From the NCBI RefSeq assembly GCF_020524485.1, contig NZ_JAIVLF010000004.1, positions 62,001 through 126,000 of the forward strand: a stretch of 64,000 bases of DNA, given 5' to 3'. Made by a program: the position numbers and the translations under genes. A model generated the notes under the pieces. The model saw only the letters and a list, made by a program, of their open reading frames with translations, was not told where the DNA came from and did no database searches. Source of the stretch: Novosphingobium profundi (GTDB taxonomy: Bacteria; Pseudomonadota; Alphaproteobacteria; Sphingomonadales; Sphingomonadaceae). This document shows, piece after piece, positions 53,586 to 62,138 of the stretch. The number at the start of each line of letters is the position of its first letter. The stretch's first letter is position 1.

Positions 53586-53763
53586 ACTGAGATCTCCTTG
53601 AAATTGCCTGTTTCCATTTTCAACGAGACCTATCCGCAAGAGTTCCTGACTTTTTCTCCCCGGCCCCCGCCGCCCGCAAACAGCAAAGGCGCAAACGAGC
53701 CTGTGCCCATCTGCGCCTTTGCGTGTTTCGAGCCGCCGAAACGGCCTGCGAGGATGCTCTCGA

Positions 53764-54342
53764 TCAGTCCGGCTTCTTGGCCACGGCCACCATGGCCGGA
53801 CGCAGGAGACGGTCCTTGATCATGTACCCGGCCTGGAGTTCCTGCACGACCGTGCCCGGCTCGGCATCGGCCGAGGGAACCTCGATCATCGCCTGGTGCT
53901 GGTTGGGATCGAGCGGGAGGCCCATCGCCGCAATGCGGGTGATGCCGTGGTTGGTGAACACCTTGTCGATCTCGCGGTTGGTGGCCTCGATACCGGTGAC
54001 GATGTTCTTCATCTTCTCGTCCTCGCGCTGGTCGGCGGGAATGGCCGAAAGCGCACGGGCGAGGTTGTCGGAGACCGAAAGGATCTCACGCGCGAAGCTG
54101 GTGGCGGAGTAGTTGCGGGCGTCCGCGATGTCCTTCTCCAGACGGCGACGCACGTTCTGCGTCTCGGCACGCGCATAGAGCGCTTCCTGCTTGGCCGTCT
54201 CCAGCTCTTCACGCAATCTGGCAAGTTCGTCTTCCACGCCGTCACCGTCCGCTTCGCTGTTGTCGAGCATCTCTTCGGGCACGCCGTCCAGTTCCTTGGC
54301 CACTTCCTGGTCAACCGGCGGCTGAGTCTTGTCGTCAGTCAT
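53764..54342 (-). CDS. grpE: Nucleotide exchange factor GrpE
   Basis: The 192-residue protein releases ADP from DnaK. It has an acidic N-terminus, a long helix (LARLREELETAKQEALYARA), and the C-terminal beta domain with HQAMIEVPSADAEPGTVVQE, which fits the family. It follows hrcA by 17 bp on the same strand, so the two are co-transcribed, probably from the RpoH-like promoter at 55415. Confidence 0.96.
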   Translation of the reverse strand: MTDDKTQPPVDQEVAKELDGVPEEMLDNSEADGDGVEDELARLREELETAKQEALYARAETQNVRRRLEKDIADARNYSATSFAREILSVSDNLARALSAIPADQREDEKMKNIVTGIEATNREIDKVFTNHGITRIAAMGLPLDPNQHQAMIEVPSADAEPGTVVQELQAGYMIKDRLLRPAMVAVAKKPD

Positions 54343-54359
54343 GTCTTCTATGGTTCCAG

Positions 54360-55403
54360 CTATCCGATAAGCTTGCCCAGACTTCGGGCAGTGAAGTCCA
54401 CCATGGGGACGACCCGCGCGTAATTCAACCGCGTCGGACCGATAACCCCCACCACGCCGACCACCTTGCCATCGCGATCACGATAGGGCGAGGCGATCAC
54501 CGAGGACCCGGAAAGCGCGAAGAGGCGATTTTCCGAGCCGATGAAGATGCGGGTCGAGCGCGCTTCACGCGCACTCTCCAGCAGTTCGGCAACCGACTGC
54601 TTGTTTTCAAGGTCATCGAGCAGCGAGCGGACACGCTCCAGGTCCGAAAGCGTGCTTTCATCGAGCAGGTTCGCCTGCCCGCGCACGATCAGGACCGGGC
54701 GCTCCAGCGCGTCCTCGCTCCACACCGCAATGCCGCGTTCGACCAGTTCGCGGCTCGCCGCATCCAGTTCCGCTTTGCCCGAGGTGATCTCGGCCTGCAT
54801 CAGCCGGGTCGCCTCTCCGAAGGTGCGGCCCTTGAGATGTGCGCTGATGAAGTTGGAGGCCTGCTCCAGGCTTCCCTGTGTCAGGTCGTCGGGAAGGTCC
54901 ACCACGCGGTTCTCGACCGCACCATCGTCCCCCACGACGACCGCCAGCGCCCGCCCCGGCGCCAGCGGCACAAGCTGGAGATGGCTGAGGCGCGGCTCGC
55001 GGCGCGGAACCATCACCAGACCTGCACTCGAGGTCAGGTTGGAAAGGAGCGAGCTTGTCGCCTCCAGTGCCGCCTCGATGGGGCCGGGCGCGGAAAGCCC
55101 GCGCTCGATCGCCTGGCGCTCCTCGATGCTGGGCTCGGCCATCTGCATGATGCCATCGACGAAGAGACGCAAGCCCGCCTCGGTCGGCAGGCGTCCCGCA
55201 CTGGTATGCGGCGCGGCCAGCAGCCCCAGCGATTCAAGGTCCGCGAGGACCGACCGGATCGAGGCGGGCGAGAGGTTGACGCCCCCTGCCCCGGCCAGGG
55301 CCTTGGAGCCGACCGGGGTTCCGGTGTCGAGATAGCCCTCCACGACAAGGCGGAAGATTTCGCGGGCGCGGGTGGTCAGTTCGGTGATGGGCGGTGTGGG
55401 CAT
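54360..55403 (-). CDS. hrcA: Heat-inducible transcription repressor HrcA
   Basis: The 347-residue repressor has the winged-helix N-terminus (LTTRAREIFRLVVEGYLDTG ... LSPASIRSVLADLESLGLL) and the C-terminal GAF-like domain ending TRLNYARVVPMVDFTARSL. HrcA binds CIRCE elements, commonly upstream of groESL. Neither groESL nor a CIRCE is in this window. The open frame continues far upstream on this strand, but homologues start at MPTPPITELT. The ATG has no ribosome binding site, and the predicted RpoH start point is only about five bases upstream, so the mRNA may be nearly leaderless. Confidence 0.95.
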   Translation of the reverse strand: MPTPPITELTTRAREIFRLVVEGYLDTGTPVGSKALAGAGGVNLSPASIRSVLADLESLGLLAAPHTSAGRLPTEAGLRLFVDGIMQMAEPSIEERQAIERGLSAPGPIEAALEATSSLLSNLTSSAGLVMVPRREPRLSHLQLVPLAPGRALAVVVGDDGAVENRVVDLPDDLTQGSLEQASNFISAHLKGRTFGEATRLMQAEITSGKAELDAASRELVERGIAVWSEDALERPVLIVRGQANLLDESTLSDLERVRSLLDDLENKQSVAELLESAREARSTRIFIGSENRLFALSGSSVIASPYRDRDGKVVGVVGVIGPTRLNYARVVPMVDFTARSLGKLIG

Positions 55404-55414
55404 GATGCGTGACA

Positions 55415-55442
55415 ATTTAGGCTCTGCTCTTGCAGCCTCAAG
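55415..55442 (-). promoter_or_regulatory. RpoH-like promoter of hrcA-grpE
   Basis: On the minus strand CTTG, a 17-bp spacer and CCTAAAT match the dnaK promoter layout with one change in the -10 region. The predicted start point lies about five bases before the hrcA ATG. Confidence 0.6.
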
Positions 55443-55487
55443 CCCAATGCGCGTAGGGGCGGCTCGAAAATAGAGAAAGGCAAATCC

Positions 55488-56204
55488 ATGCGTCCTTCCG
55501 GCCGTGCATCCGACGAGATGCGCACCATCGACATCCAGACCGGTTTCACCAAGCACGCCGAGGGCTCCGTGCTGATTTCGTTCGGCGACACGCGCGTGCT
55601 GGTCACCGCCTCGGTCGAGGAAAAGGTCCCACCGTTCCTGCGCGGCAAGGGTGAAGGCTGGGTCACGGGCGAATACTCGATGCTCCCGCGCGCCACGCAC
55701 ACCCGTGGCAGCCGCGAAGCCGCCAAGGGCAAGCAGTCGGGCCGCACGCAGGAAATCCAGCGCCTGATCGGCCGCTCCTTGCGCGCTGTCGTCGACATGA
55801 AGAAGCTGGGCGAGCGCCAGATCGTCCTCGACTGCGACGTGCTGCAGGCCGATGGCGGAACCCGCACCGCCTCGATCTCGGGTGCCTGGGTGGCGCTGCG
55901 CCTCGCCGTCGACAAGCTGATGGAAGAGGGCAAGATCAAGGAAGATCCCATCAAGGGCCGCGTCGCCGCGATTTCCTGCGGCATCTGCGAGGGCACCCCG
56001 GTGCTGGACCTCGACTACATCGAGGACAGCTCGGCTGATGCCGATGCCAACTTCGTCCTGATCGAAGGCGGCAAGATCGCCGAAGTCCAGGCCACCGCCG
56101 AGGGCGCGACATACGACGAGGAAGGCCTCCTGCGCCTGCTGCGCCTCGCCAAGATCGGTTGCGACCAGATCTTCGCCGCGCAGGCCAAGGCTGTCGGCAA
56201 GTAA
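55488..56204 (+). CDS. rph: Ribonuclease PH
   Basis: This 238-residue phosphorolytic 3' exonuclease trims tRNA. It starts [20 protein letters not shown] and carries [13 protein letters not shown] and the phosphate-binding [16 protein letters not shown], with [20 protein letters not shown] in the second half. Length is typical. It is divergent from hrcA, which is a common alphaproteobacterial arrangement, and is 24 bp ahead of rdgB. Confidence 0.97.
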   Translation: MRPSGRASDEMRTIDIQTGFTKHAEGSVLISFGDTRVLVTASVEEKVPPFLRGKGEGWVTGEYSMLPRATHTRGSREAAKGKQSGRTQEIQRLIGRSLRAVVDMKKLGERQIVLDCDVLQADGGTRTASISGAWVALRLAVDKLMEEGKIKEDPIKGRVAAISCGICEGTPVLDLDYIEDSSADADANFVLIEGGKIAEVQATAEGATYDEEGLLRLLRLAKIGCDQIFAAQAKAVGK

Positions 56205-56228
56205 GCTAAAGACACGAGGAGGGATCCC

Positions 56229-56858
56229 ATGACCCGCAAGCTCCAGGGCGGAAAGCTCGTCATTGCCACGCACAATGCGGGCAAGCTGAAGGAAATCGGC
56301 GCCCTCCTCGCCCCCTATGGCCTTGAATGCGTCTCGGCGGGCCAGCTTGGCCTGCCCGAGCCGGAAGAGACCGGCACGACCTTTGCCCAGAACGCTCTCA
56401 TCAAGGCGCACGCGGCGGCCAAGGCCGCGCAGCTGCCCGCACTTTCGGATGACAGCGGCCTCTCGGTCGCCGCGCTCGATGGCCGTCCCGGCGTCTATAC
56501 CGCCGACTGGGCCGAGCGGCAGTGGTTTGAAGGCGAACCGGGCCGCGACTGGTTCATGGCGATGGGCAAGGTCGAGGGTCTGCTCGCCGAAAAGGGCCCC
56601 GATGCCGACCGCTCCTGCTGGTTCTCCTGCACGCTGGCGATTGCCTGGCCCGATGGCGAGGAAGTGGTCTACGAGGGCCGGGTCAATGGCACCTTTTCCT
56701 GGCCTCCGCGCGGCCGCGTCGGCTTCGGCTATGACCCGGTGTTCGTGCCCGAGGGCAAGACCATGACCTTCGCCGAGATGGAACCCGCCGACAAGCAGGC
56801 GATGAGCCACCGCGCCGATGCCTTCGCCAAGCTGGTCGCGGAGCAGTTCGGCAGCTAA
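56229..56858 (+). CDS. rdgB: XTP/dITP pyrophosphatase (RdgB/HAM1)
   Basis: The 209-residue house-cleaning NTPase removes inosine and xanthosine triphosphates. The motif [11 protein letters not shown] at the start, [17 protein letters not shown] in the middle and [19 protein letters not shown] near the end are typical. It lies between rph and hemW on the same strand with short gaps. Confidence 0.96.
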   Translation: MTRKLQGGKLVIATHNAGKLKEIGALLAPYGLECVSAGQLGLPEPEETGTTFAQNALIKAHAAAKAAQLPALSDDSGLSVAALDGRPGVYTADWAERQWFEGEPGRDWFMAMGKVEGLLAEKGPDADRSCWFSCTLAIAWPDGEEVVYEGRVNGTFSWPPRGRVGFGYDPVFVPEGKTMTFAEMEPADKQAMSHRADAFAKLVAEQFGS

Positions 56859-56870
56859 GCTGGGCCGATC

Positions 56871-58022
56871 ATGGCGCGCGCACTCTACATCCACTGGCCG
56901 TTCTGCCTCGCAAAGTGCCCCTATTGCGACTTCAACAGCCATGTCCGCGACCGCGTGGACAATGGCGCAATGGAGGCCGCGATGCTGGCCGACATGCGCC
57001 ATGAACATGCCCTTGCCGGGAGCGAGCCGCTCCATTCGATCTTCTTTGGCGGCGGCACGCCCTCGCTGATGCCCCCTGCCCTAGTCGAGCGGCTGCTGCG
57101 CGAGGCGCAGGACCTGTGGGGCTTTGCACCGGGCATCGAGATCACGCTGGAAGGCAACCCCTCCTCGATCGAGGCAGCGAATTACGCCGCGCTCGCGAGT
57201 TGCGGGATCAACCGGGTGTCGCTCGGCCTCCAGGCCCTCGACAACGAGACCTTGCGCTTCCTGGGGCGCCTGCACGATGTTTCGGAGGGTCTGAAGGCGC
57301 TCGAAGTCGCGCAGGCCCAGTTCGCGCGGGTGAGTTTCGACCTCATCTACGCACGCCCCGGCCAGACACTGGAGCAGTGGGACGCCGAACTGGAGCGTGC
57401 GCTTGGCTTTGGCACCGGACACCTCTCGCTCTACCAGCTCACCATCGAGCCGGGCACGAAGTTCGAGACGATGGTCCGCAAGGGCGATTTCACGCCGCTG
57501 GACGAAGACGCCTGCGCCGACATGTTCGCCCTCACGCGGGAGCGTACGGCAGCGGCAGGCCTTCCCGCTTACGAGATCAGCAACCACGCCCGCCCGGGCG
57601 AGGAAAGCCGCCACAACCTCACCTATTGGCGGTATGAGGATTATTGCGGGATCGGCCCCGGCGCGCACGGCCGGCGCGCGAACGCCGCGACGGTCCGCCA
57701 TCGCAAGCCGGAAAACTGGCTCAACGCCTTTGCAAGCGCGGACCATGGCATCGTCGAGGAACGCGCACTTGCGGTGCCCGAACAGACCTCCGAAGCCATG
57801 CTCATGGGCCTGCGCCTGCGCGAAGGGATCGACCTTGCCCATCTCGCCCAGCGTTTCGGCCTTCCGGCCAGCGCCTTGTGCCATGCCGACAAGGCCACGT
57901 TCTACGAACGGCAGGGGCTCGTGTGGCAGGACGGCAGCCGGATGGGCGTGACAGAGGCGGGCATGCCGCTCCTCGACGGGCTCCTCGCCGAGATCGTTCC
58001 CGAAGACCTGGTGGCGGTGTGA
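56871..58022 (+). CDS. hemW: Haem chaperone HemW (radical SAM)
   Basis: This 383-residue radical SAM protein has the cluster motif Cys12-xxx-Cys16-xx-Cys19 (CLAKCPYC), FFGGGTPSL, and the HemW C-terminal domain. It resembles HemN, but the CPYC form of the motif and the rph-rdgB neighbours fit HemW, which hands haem to respiratory proteins. Its stop overlaps the xerC start as GTGA. Confidence 0.93.
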   Translation: MARALYIHWPFCLAKCPYCDFNSHVRDRVDNGAMEAAMLADMRHEHALAGSEPLHSIFFGGGTPSLMPPALVERLLREAQDLWGFAPGIEITLEGNPSSIEAANYAALASCGINRVSLGLQALDNETLRFLGRLHDVSEGLKALEVAQAQFARVSFDLIYARPGQTLEQWDAELERALGFGTGHLSLYQLTIEPGTKFETMVRKGDFTPLDEDACADMFALTRERTAAAGLPAYEISNHARPGEESRHNLTYWRYEDYCGIGPGAHGRRANAATVRHRKPENWLNAFASADHGIVEERALAVPEQTSEAMLMGLRLREGIDLAHLAQRFGLPASALCHADKATFYERQGLVWQDGSRMGVTEAGMPLLDGLLAEIVPEDLVAV

Positions 58023-58933
58023 CCCGCGCCGACGTGCTTGAGGCCTGGGGAAACCACCTCGCCCAGGCCCGTCGCCGCAGCGCCCACACGACCCGCGCCT
58101 ATCTTGCGACTGCCGCGCGGCTGCTCGACTTCCTGGGCAAGGACATCGCCGCGAGCGTGACCTGGGCCGAGCTTGCCCGGTGCACCAGCGAGGACCTGCG
58201 CCGTCATCTTGCCGCGCGCCGCGCCGGGGGCATCGGCAACGCCTCGGCCGCGCGCGAGCTTTCCGCGCTCAAGGCTTTCCTGACTTTCGCGCGCCAGCAG
58301 ACAGGTGACGCCATGGCTGCCCCGCCCCGGGTACGCGGCCCGCGCGTGAAGAAAGGTATCCCCCGCCCGGTCACGCCCGACGAGGCCGTGAACCTTGCCA
58401 GCATGGCGGACGAACTGGCCACAGACGACTGGATCGGCGCGCGCGACCGCGCGGTCCTGGTCCTGCTCTATGGTTCGGGCCTGCGCATCTCCGAGGCGCT
58501 TTCGCTGACGGGCAAGGTGATGCCGCTCGGCGACCGCCTTGTCGTGCTGGGCAAGGGCAGCAAGGAGCGGGTCGTGCCCATCCTTCCCATCGTGCGCGCA
58601 GCCATCGAGGACTATCTTGCCAAATGTCCCTGGCCGATTTCAGCCGACACCGCGCTGTTTCGCGGCGCCAAGGGCGGAGCGCTTTCGCAGGGCATGGTGC
58701 AAAAGGCGATGGCGCGGGCGCGCACGGTCCTGGGTCTACCGCAGACGGCCACGCCCCACGCCCTGCGCCACAGCTTTGCGACGCATCTGCTGGGCGCCGG
58801 TGCGGACCTTCGCTCGCTGCAGGAATTGCTGGGTCACGCCTCGTTGGGGTCGACGCAGATCTACACGCAGGTCGATGCCGCGACCCTGCTCGACGTATAC
58901 CGCAACGCCCACCCGCGTGAGAGCGAGAGCTAG
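58019..58933 (+). CDS. xerC: Tyrosine recombinase XerC
   Basis: The 304-residue recombinase resolves chromosome dimers at dif with XerD. The catalytic set is complete: Arg156 (GSGLRISEA), Lys182 (GKGSKERVVP), His247 and Arg250 (HALRHSFAT), His273 (LLGHASLG) and Tyr282 (TQIYTQV). The GTG at 58019 overlaps the hemW stop. It fits chromosomal XerC rather than a phage integrase because no att site, phage genes or direct repeats are near. Confidence 0.92.
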   Translation: MTRADVLEAWGNHLAQARRRSAHTTRAYLATAARLLDFLGKDIAASVTWAELARCTSEDLRRHLAARRAGGIGNASAARELSALKAFLTFARQQTGDAMAAPPRVRGPRVKKGIPRPVTPDEAVNLASMADELATDDWIGARDRAVLVLLYGSGLRISEALSLTGKVMPLGDRLVVLGKGSKERVVPILPIVRAAIEDYLAKCPWPISADTALFRGAKGGALSQGMVQKAMARARTVLGLPQTATPHALRHSFATHLLGAGADLRSLQELLGHASLGSTQIYTQVDAATLLDVYRNAHPRESES

Positions 58934-59532
58934 GAGCGCCCTCGCCGCCAGGTCACGATCCGCCAGACGTACCACACCAGCGCCACTGCGATCAGCGCGA
59001 GCGCGCTCCCGCTCAGCCAGTCCTCGGCGTGCTGGAGAGTGCGGCCAAGCCAGGCTCCCCCGATGATGAGGACCACGTTCCAGGCTCCGGTACCAATGGC
59101 GGTAAAAGCCAGGAAGCGCACATGGCCCATATGCGCAAGGCCCGCCGGGATCGAGACAACGGTGCGGAACATGGGCAGGAGCCGCAGTCCAAGTACGACC
59201 CAGTGCCCATGCCGCTTGAGGAAGCGGCTCGAGCGCTCGATATCGTTCCAGTCCAGCGTCAGCCAGCGGCCCCAGCGGTCGATGAAGGGGTGGAGCCGCT
59301 CATAACCCATGCGGTGCGCGCCCAGAAAGAGGACGTAGTTGCCGAGCGTTGCCCCTGCCGTCGCCCAGCAGAGCAGCGGCAGAAAGCTCATGTCTTCGCG
59401 CGCGACCGCCAGGCCGCCAAGCCCCATGATCAGCTCGGAAGGGATGGGTGGGAAGATATTCTCCAGCGCCATCAACACGAAGACGCCGAAATAGCCACCC
59501 TCGCGGATGACGTCGTAGATGAGGTCGCTCAC
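58930..59532 (-). CDS. DedA-family membrane protein
   Basis: The 200-residue product has about five membrane helices and the DedA marks: FVLMALENIFPPIPSELIMG with acidic residues in the first helix, GNYVLFLGAHRMG, and RLLPMFRTVVSIPAGLAHM. Members are lipid scramblases that need a membrane proton gradient. The GTG start has GGAG nine bases upstream. Its stop and the xerC stop share the palindrome CTAG. Confidence 0.88.
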   Translation of the reverse strand: MSDLIYDVIREGGYFGVFVLMALENIFPPIPSELIMGLGGLAVAREDMSFLPLLCWATAGATLGNYVLFLGAHRMGYERLHPFIDRWGRWLTLDWNDIERSSRFLKRHGHWVVLGLRLLPMFRTVVSIPAGLAHMGHVRFLAFTAIGTGAWNVVLIIGGAWLGRTLQHAEDWLSGSALALIAVALVWYVWRIVTWRRGRS

Positions 59533-59571
59533 GAAGCGGTCTCCGTCCTGCCCCTCCCCCGAGAAGCGGGT

Positions 59572-60558
59572 TTACATCGCCGCGTGGCGGGCCTCGATGG
59601 CATCCCAGATCCTGGCGCCGGTATCGGTGCCGTTGAACTTGTCGATAGCCACGATGCCCGTGGGCGATGTCACATTGATCTCGGTGAGCCATTTGCCCCC
59701 GATCACGTCGATACCCACAAAAACGAGGCCGCGCGCCTTGAGTTCCGGCCCCATCGCCGCGCAGATCTCTTCTTCGGTCGAACTGAGCGTACAGGCTTCA
59801 GCGGAACCGCCGACGGCCAGGTTGGAGCGGAACTCGCCCTCGCCCGGCTTGCGGTTGATCGCACCCGCCACCTCGCCATCGACGAGCACGATGCGCTTGT
59901 CACCCTCGGCAACGCCGGGAAGGAAAGGCTGGACCATGAACGGCTCAACCCAGGCGTTCTGGAACATCTCGACCAGTGCGCCAAGGTTGCTGCCGTCTTC
60001 AGGCACGCGGAAGATCGCCTTGCCGCCATTGCCGTGGAGCGGCTTGACGACGAGGTCGCCGGGAAGGCCCTTGTCGACCATCTGAGCCTGGAAGCGCTTC
60101 ACGTCCTCGATACGGCGCGCGATGAAGGTCGGCGGCATGAAGCGCGCATAGTCGAGGACGAAGACCTTCTCGGGCGCGTTGCGCACCGAAGCCGGATCAT
60201 TGACGACGAGGGTCTGGCCCTCGAGCCGTTCGAGAAGGTGCGTGGCCGTGATGTAGCCAAGGTCAAAGGGCGGATCCTGGCGCATGAGCACCACGTCGAT
60301 GTCCTTGACGAGGTCGATCAGGCGGTACTCGCCGCGCACGTAGTGGGCCCCCTCCACGGGCTGAACGGTAATCGGCGCCCCCCAGCAGGTGAGCTTTCCG
60401 GCCGCACCTTCATTGGTGTCGTAGGCGAGCGTGCGCACGTCGTAGTGGAAGAGCTCATGCCCGCGCGCCTGCGCGCTCAACATCAGTGCGAACGAGGAAT
60501 CGCCCGCGATGTTGACGCTTTCGATCGGGTCCATCTGTACGGCAATGCGCAAGGTCAT
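59572..60558 (-). CDS. gshB: Glutathione synthetase
   Basis: This 328-residue ATP-grasp enzyme joins gamma-glutamylcysteine and glycine. The N-terminal IAVQMDPIESVNIAGDSSF, the VLMRQDPPFDLGY strand, the VVKPLHGNGGKAIFRV loop and the LTEINVTSPTGI end are typical. It is followed on the opposite strand by a His-rich peptide gene. The run rsmI-yraN-gshB is a frequent alphaproteobacterial order, here interrupted by that small gene. Confidence 0.96.
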   Translation of the reverse strand: MTLRIAVQMDPIESVNIAGDSSFALMLSAQARGHELFHYDVRTLAYDTNEGAAGKLTCWGAPITVQPVEGAHYVRGEYRLIDLVKDIDVVLMRQDPPFDLGYITATHLLERLEGQTLVVNDPASVRNAPEKVFVLDYARFMPPTFIARRIEDVKRFQAQMVDKGLPGDLVVKPLHGNGGKAIFRVPEDGSNLGALVEMFQNAWVEPFMVQPFLPGVAEGDKRIVLVDGEVAGAINRKPGEGEFRSNLAVGGSAEACTLSSTEEEICAAMGPELKARGLVFVGIDVIGGKWLTEINVTSPTGIVAIDKFNGTDTGARIWDAIEARHAAM

Positions 60559-60667
60559 ATTATCGAGTCCTGAGGGTTCCTACCGGGAGGCCGCTTAAAG
60601 CGAATCATGGGGCAACGCGAGTAGTTATCGCTGCGAAGCAACACACTTCTTGGGAGTTTCGGACCAC

Positions 60668-60877
60668 ATGAACAAGACCACCCTGACCCTTCTCGCCAGC
60701 CTTTTCGCGGTTTCGGGCCTCGCGCCTCTCGCTGTGGCCGCCGAGCCGGATCACCATGAGGAAGGCCACAAGGACGAGGGCCACCACGAGGACGCCGACA
60801 AGGGCGACCACCACGAGGACGGTCATCACGAAGGTGAAAAGGGCGAGCATCACGACGAGCCCAAGCCGCACGCCTGA
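60668..60877 (+). CDS. Small secreted histidine- and acid-rich protein
   Basis: The 69-residue product has a Sec signal peptide (MNKTTLTLLASLFAVSGL ... AVAAEP). The mature 43 or so residues hold 12 histidines, mostly as HH pairs, among Glu, Asp and Lys, with no hydrophobic core. It is likely a disordered metal-binding peptide that buffers Zn, Ni or Cu in the periplasm. It is inserted between gshB and yraN on the opposite strand. It has no recognised family, and the low-complexity content makes homology searches weak. Confidence 0.7.
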   Translation: MNKTTLTLLASLFAVSGLAPLAVAAEPDHHEEGHKDEGHHEDADKGDHHEDGHHEGEKGEHHDEPKPHA

Positions 60878-60912
60878 CACGAGCCCCCCGCCGGCCCGCG
60901 TGACCGGTGCCT

Positions 60913-61275
60913 TCAGGATCCCGGCATCCAGGCATTCTCGATCACGCGCGGCCAGCATCCCGGCGACAGTAACAGGACATCGATCCGCACGCTGTCGCCG
61001 GTTTTTTCATATCGACTTGCCACCAGATTCGCCGCGTCGGCCACGCGCCGTAGCCGCCAGGCGTCAATCGCATGATCGAGATCGGCCCTGTTCCGGCGCC
61101 ATTTGACCTCGACGAAGCACAAGGTCCGCCCGCGCCGCACCACCAGATCGATTTCACCGCGCCGGGTCTTCACCCGGCGGGCGACCACGCGCCATCCCTT
61201 CAGGCGCAGATACCATGCCGCCCAGGCTTCGCCGCGCCGTCCATCGCGTTCCGCCTGTTCGCGGCGGGCGCTCAC
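60913..61275 (-). CDS. yraN: YraN family protein (UPF0102, endonuclease-like)
   Basis: The 120-residue product has the UPF0102 fold: GEAWAAWYLRLKGWRVVARR followed by TRRGEIDLVVRR and LCFVEVKWRRN, whose E-x-K motif looks like a PD-(D/E)XK nuclease active site. The GTG overlaps the rsmI stop by three bases (GTGA). The partner gene rsmI directly upstream is a standard neighbour. No activity has been established for most members. Confidence 0.87.
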   Translation of the reverse strand: MSARREQAERDGRRGEAWAAWYLRLKGWRVVARRVKTRRGEIDLVVRRGRTLCFVEVKWRRNRADLDHAIDAWRLRRVADAANLVASRYEKTGDSVRIDVLLLSPGCWPRVIENAWMPGS

Positions 61276-62111
61276 CGCAGTTCCAGAGCCCGCGCGTAAA
61301 GCGTCTTGCGGTCGAGCCCCGTTGCCTTGGCCACTTTGGCTGCGGCCTGCGAGGCCTTCGACACCTCGAGCTCGGAGCGCAGCAGCGCATCGACATCGAG
61401 CGCCTCGTCCGGCGCGTCCGAAGGCGGTGCGATCATCAGCACGATCTCGCCCTTGGGCGGATGGGCCGCATAGTGCGCGGCGATATCTTCCGGCAGACCG
61501 GTCCGGCATTCCTCGAACTTCTTGGTCAACTCGCGCGCGACCGACACCTCGCGTCCGGGCAGATGTGTCGCAATCGCCGTCAGCGCCGCCTCGAGGCGTG
61601 GTGCCGTTTCATAGAAAATGAGTGTCGCGCGCACGGAACGCAGTTCGGCAAGGACATCTTCGCGCGCCTTGGCCTTGTTGGGAAAGAACCCTGCGAACAG
61701 AAAACGGTCGTTCGGCAGGCCCGATAGCGTCATCCCGACCACTGCGGCACTCGGTCCCGGCAGGCTGGTGACAGCGATGCCGCGCTCGCGCGCCTCGCGC
61801 ACGAGGCGATAGCCGGGATCGGAAATGAGCGGAGTTCCTGCATCGCTGACAAGCGCCACGGGGTGCTCGGCCATCAGCGCGAGCAACCGTTCGCGGTCGC
61901 CCTCGCCCGCGTGGTCGTCGTAGCGGATGAGCCGGGTCTTGAAGCCCAGGTGGTGCATCAATTTGCCCGTAATGCGCGTATCCTCGCACGCGACCGCCTC
62001 CACACCCCGCAGCACGTCGACAGCACGCATCGTGATATCGCCAAGGTTGCCAATCGGGGTTGCCACTATATAGAGGCCGGGATCTAAAGAATGTTCCATC
62101 GCGGGACTCAT
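61272..62111 (-). CDS. rsmI: 16S rRNA 2'-O-ribose C1402 methyltransferase RsmI
   Basis: This 279-residue tetrapyrrole-methylase-fold enzyme methylates C1402 of 16S rRNA. The motifs YIVATPIGNLGDIT, CEDTRITGKL, ALVSDAGTPLISDPG and SLPGPSAAVVG are intact. The start could be the ATG at 62111 or 62099. It is divergent from lppC and overlaps yraN. Confidence 0.95.
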   Translation of the reverse strand: MSPAMEHSLDPGLYIVATPIGNLGDITMRAVDVLRGVEAVACEDTRITGKLMHHLGFKTRLIRYDDHAGEGDRERLLALMAEHPVALVSDAGTPLISDPGYRLVREARERGIAVTSLPGPSAAVVGMTLSGLPNDRFLFAGFFPNKAKAREDVLAELRSVRATLIFYETAPRLEAALTAIATHLPGREVSVARELTKKFEECRTGLPEDIAAHYAAHPPKGEIVLMIAPPSDAPDEALDVDALLRSELEVSKASQAAAKVAKATGLDRKTLYARALELR

Positions 62112-62138
62112 GCCCAAGCACTACGGGAGCGGCAAGCA

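Noticed and set aside
51990-55420. CIRCE element for HrcA near dnaK or hrcA
   Set aside because: No TTAGCACTC-N9-GAGTGCTAA-like repeat was seen in either upstream region.
55404-57035. Upstream extension of the hrcA frame to an 891-codon protein
   Set aside because: The extension is antisense to rph and rdgB, and HrcA homologues begin at the ATG at 55403.
58019-58933. Tyrosine recombinase as a phage or island integrase
   Set aside because: It overlaps hemW in a housekeeping run, has XerC length, and there is no tRNA, att repeat or phage gene nearby.
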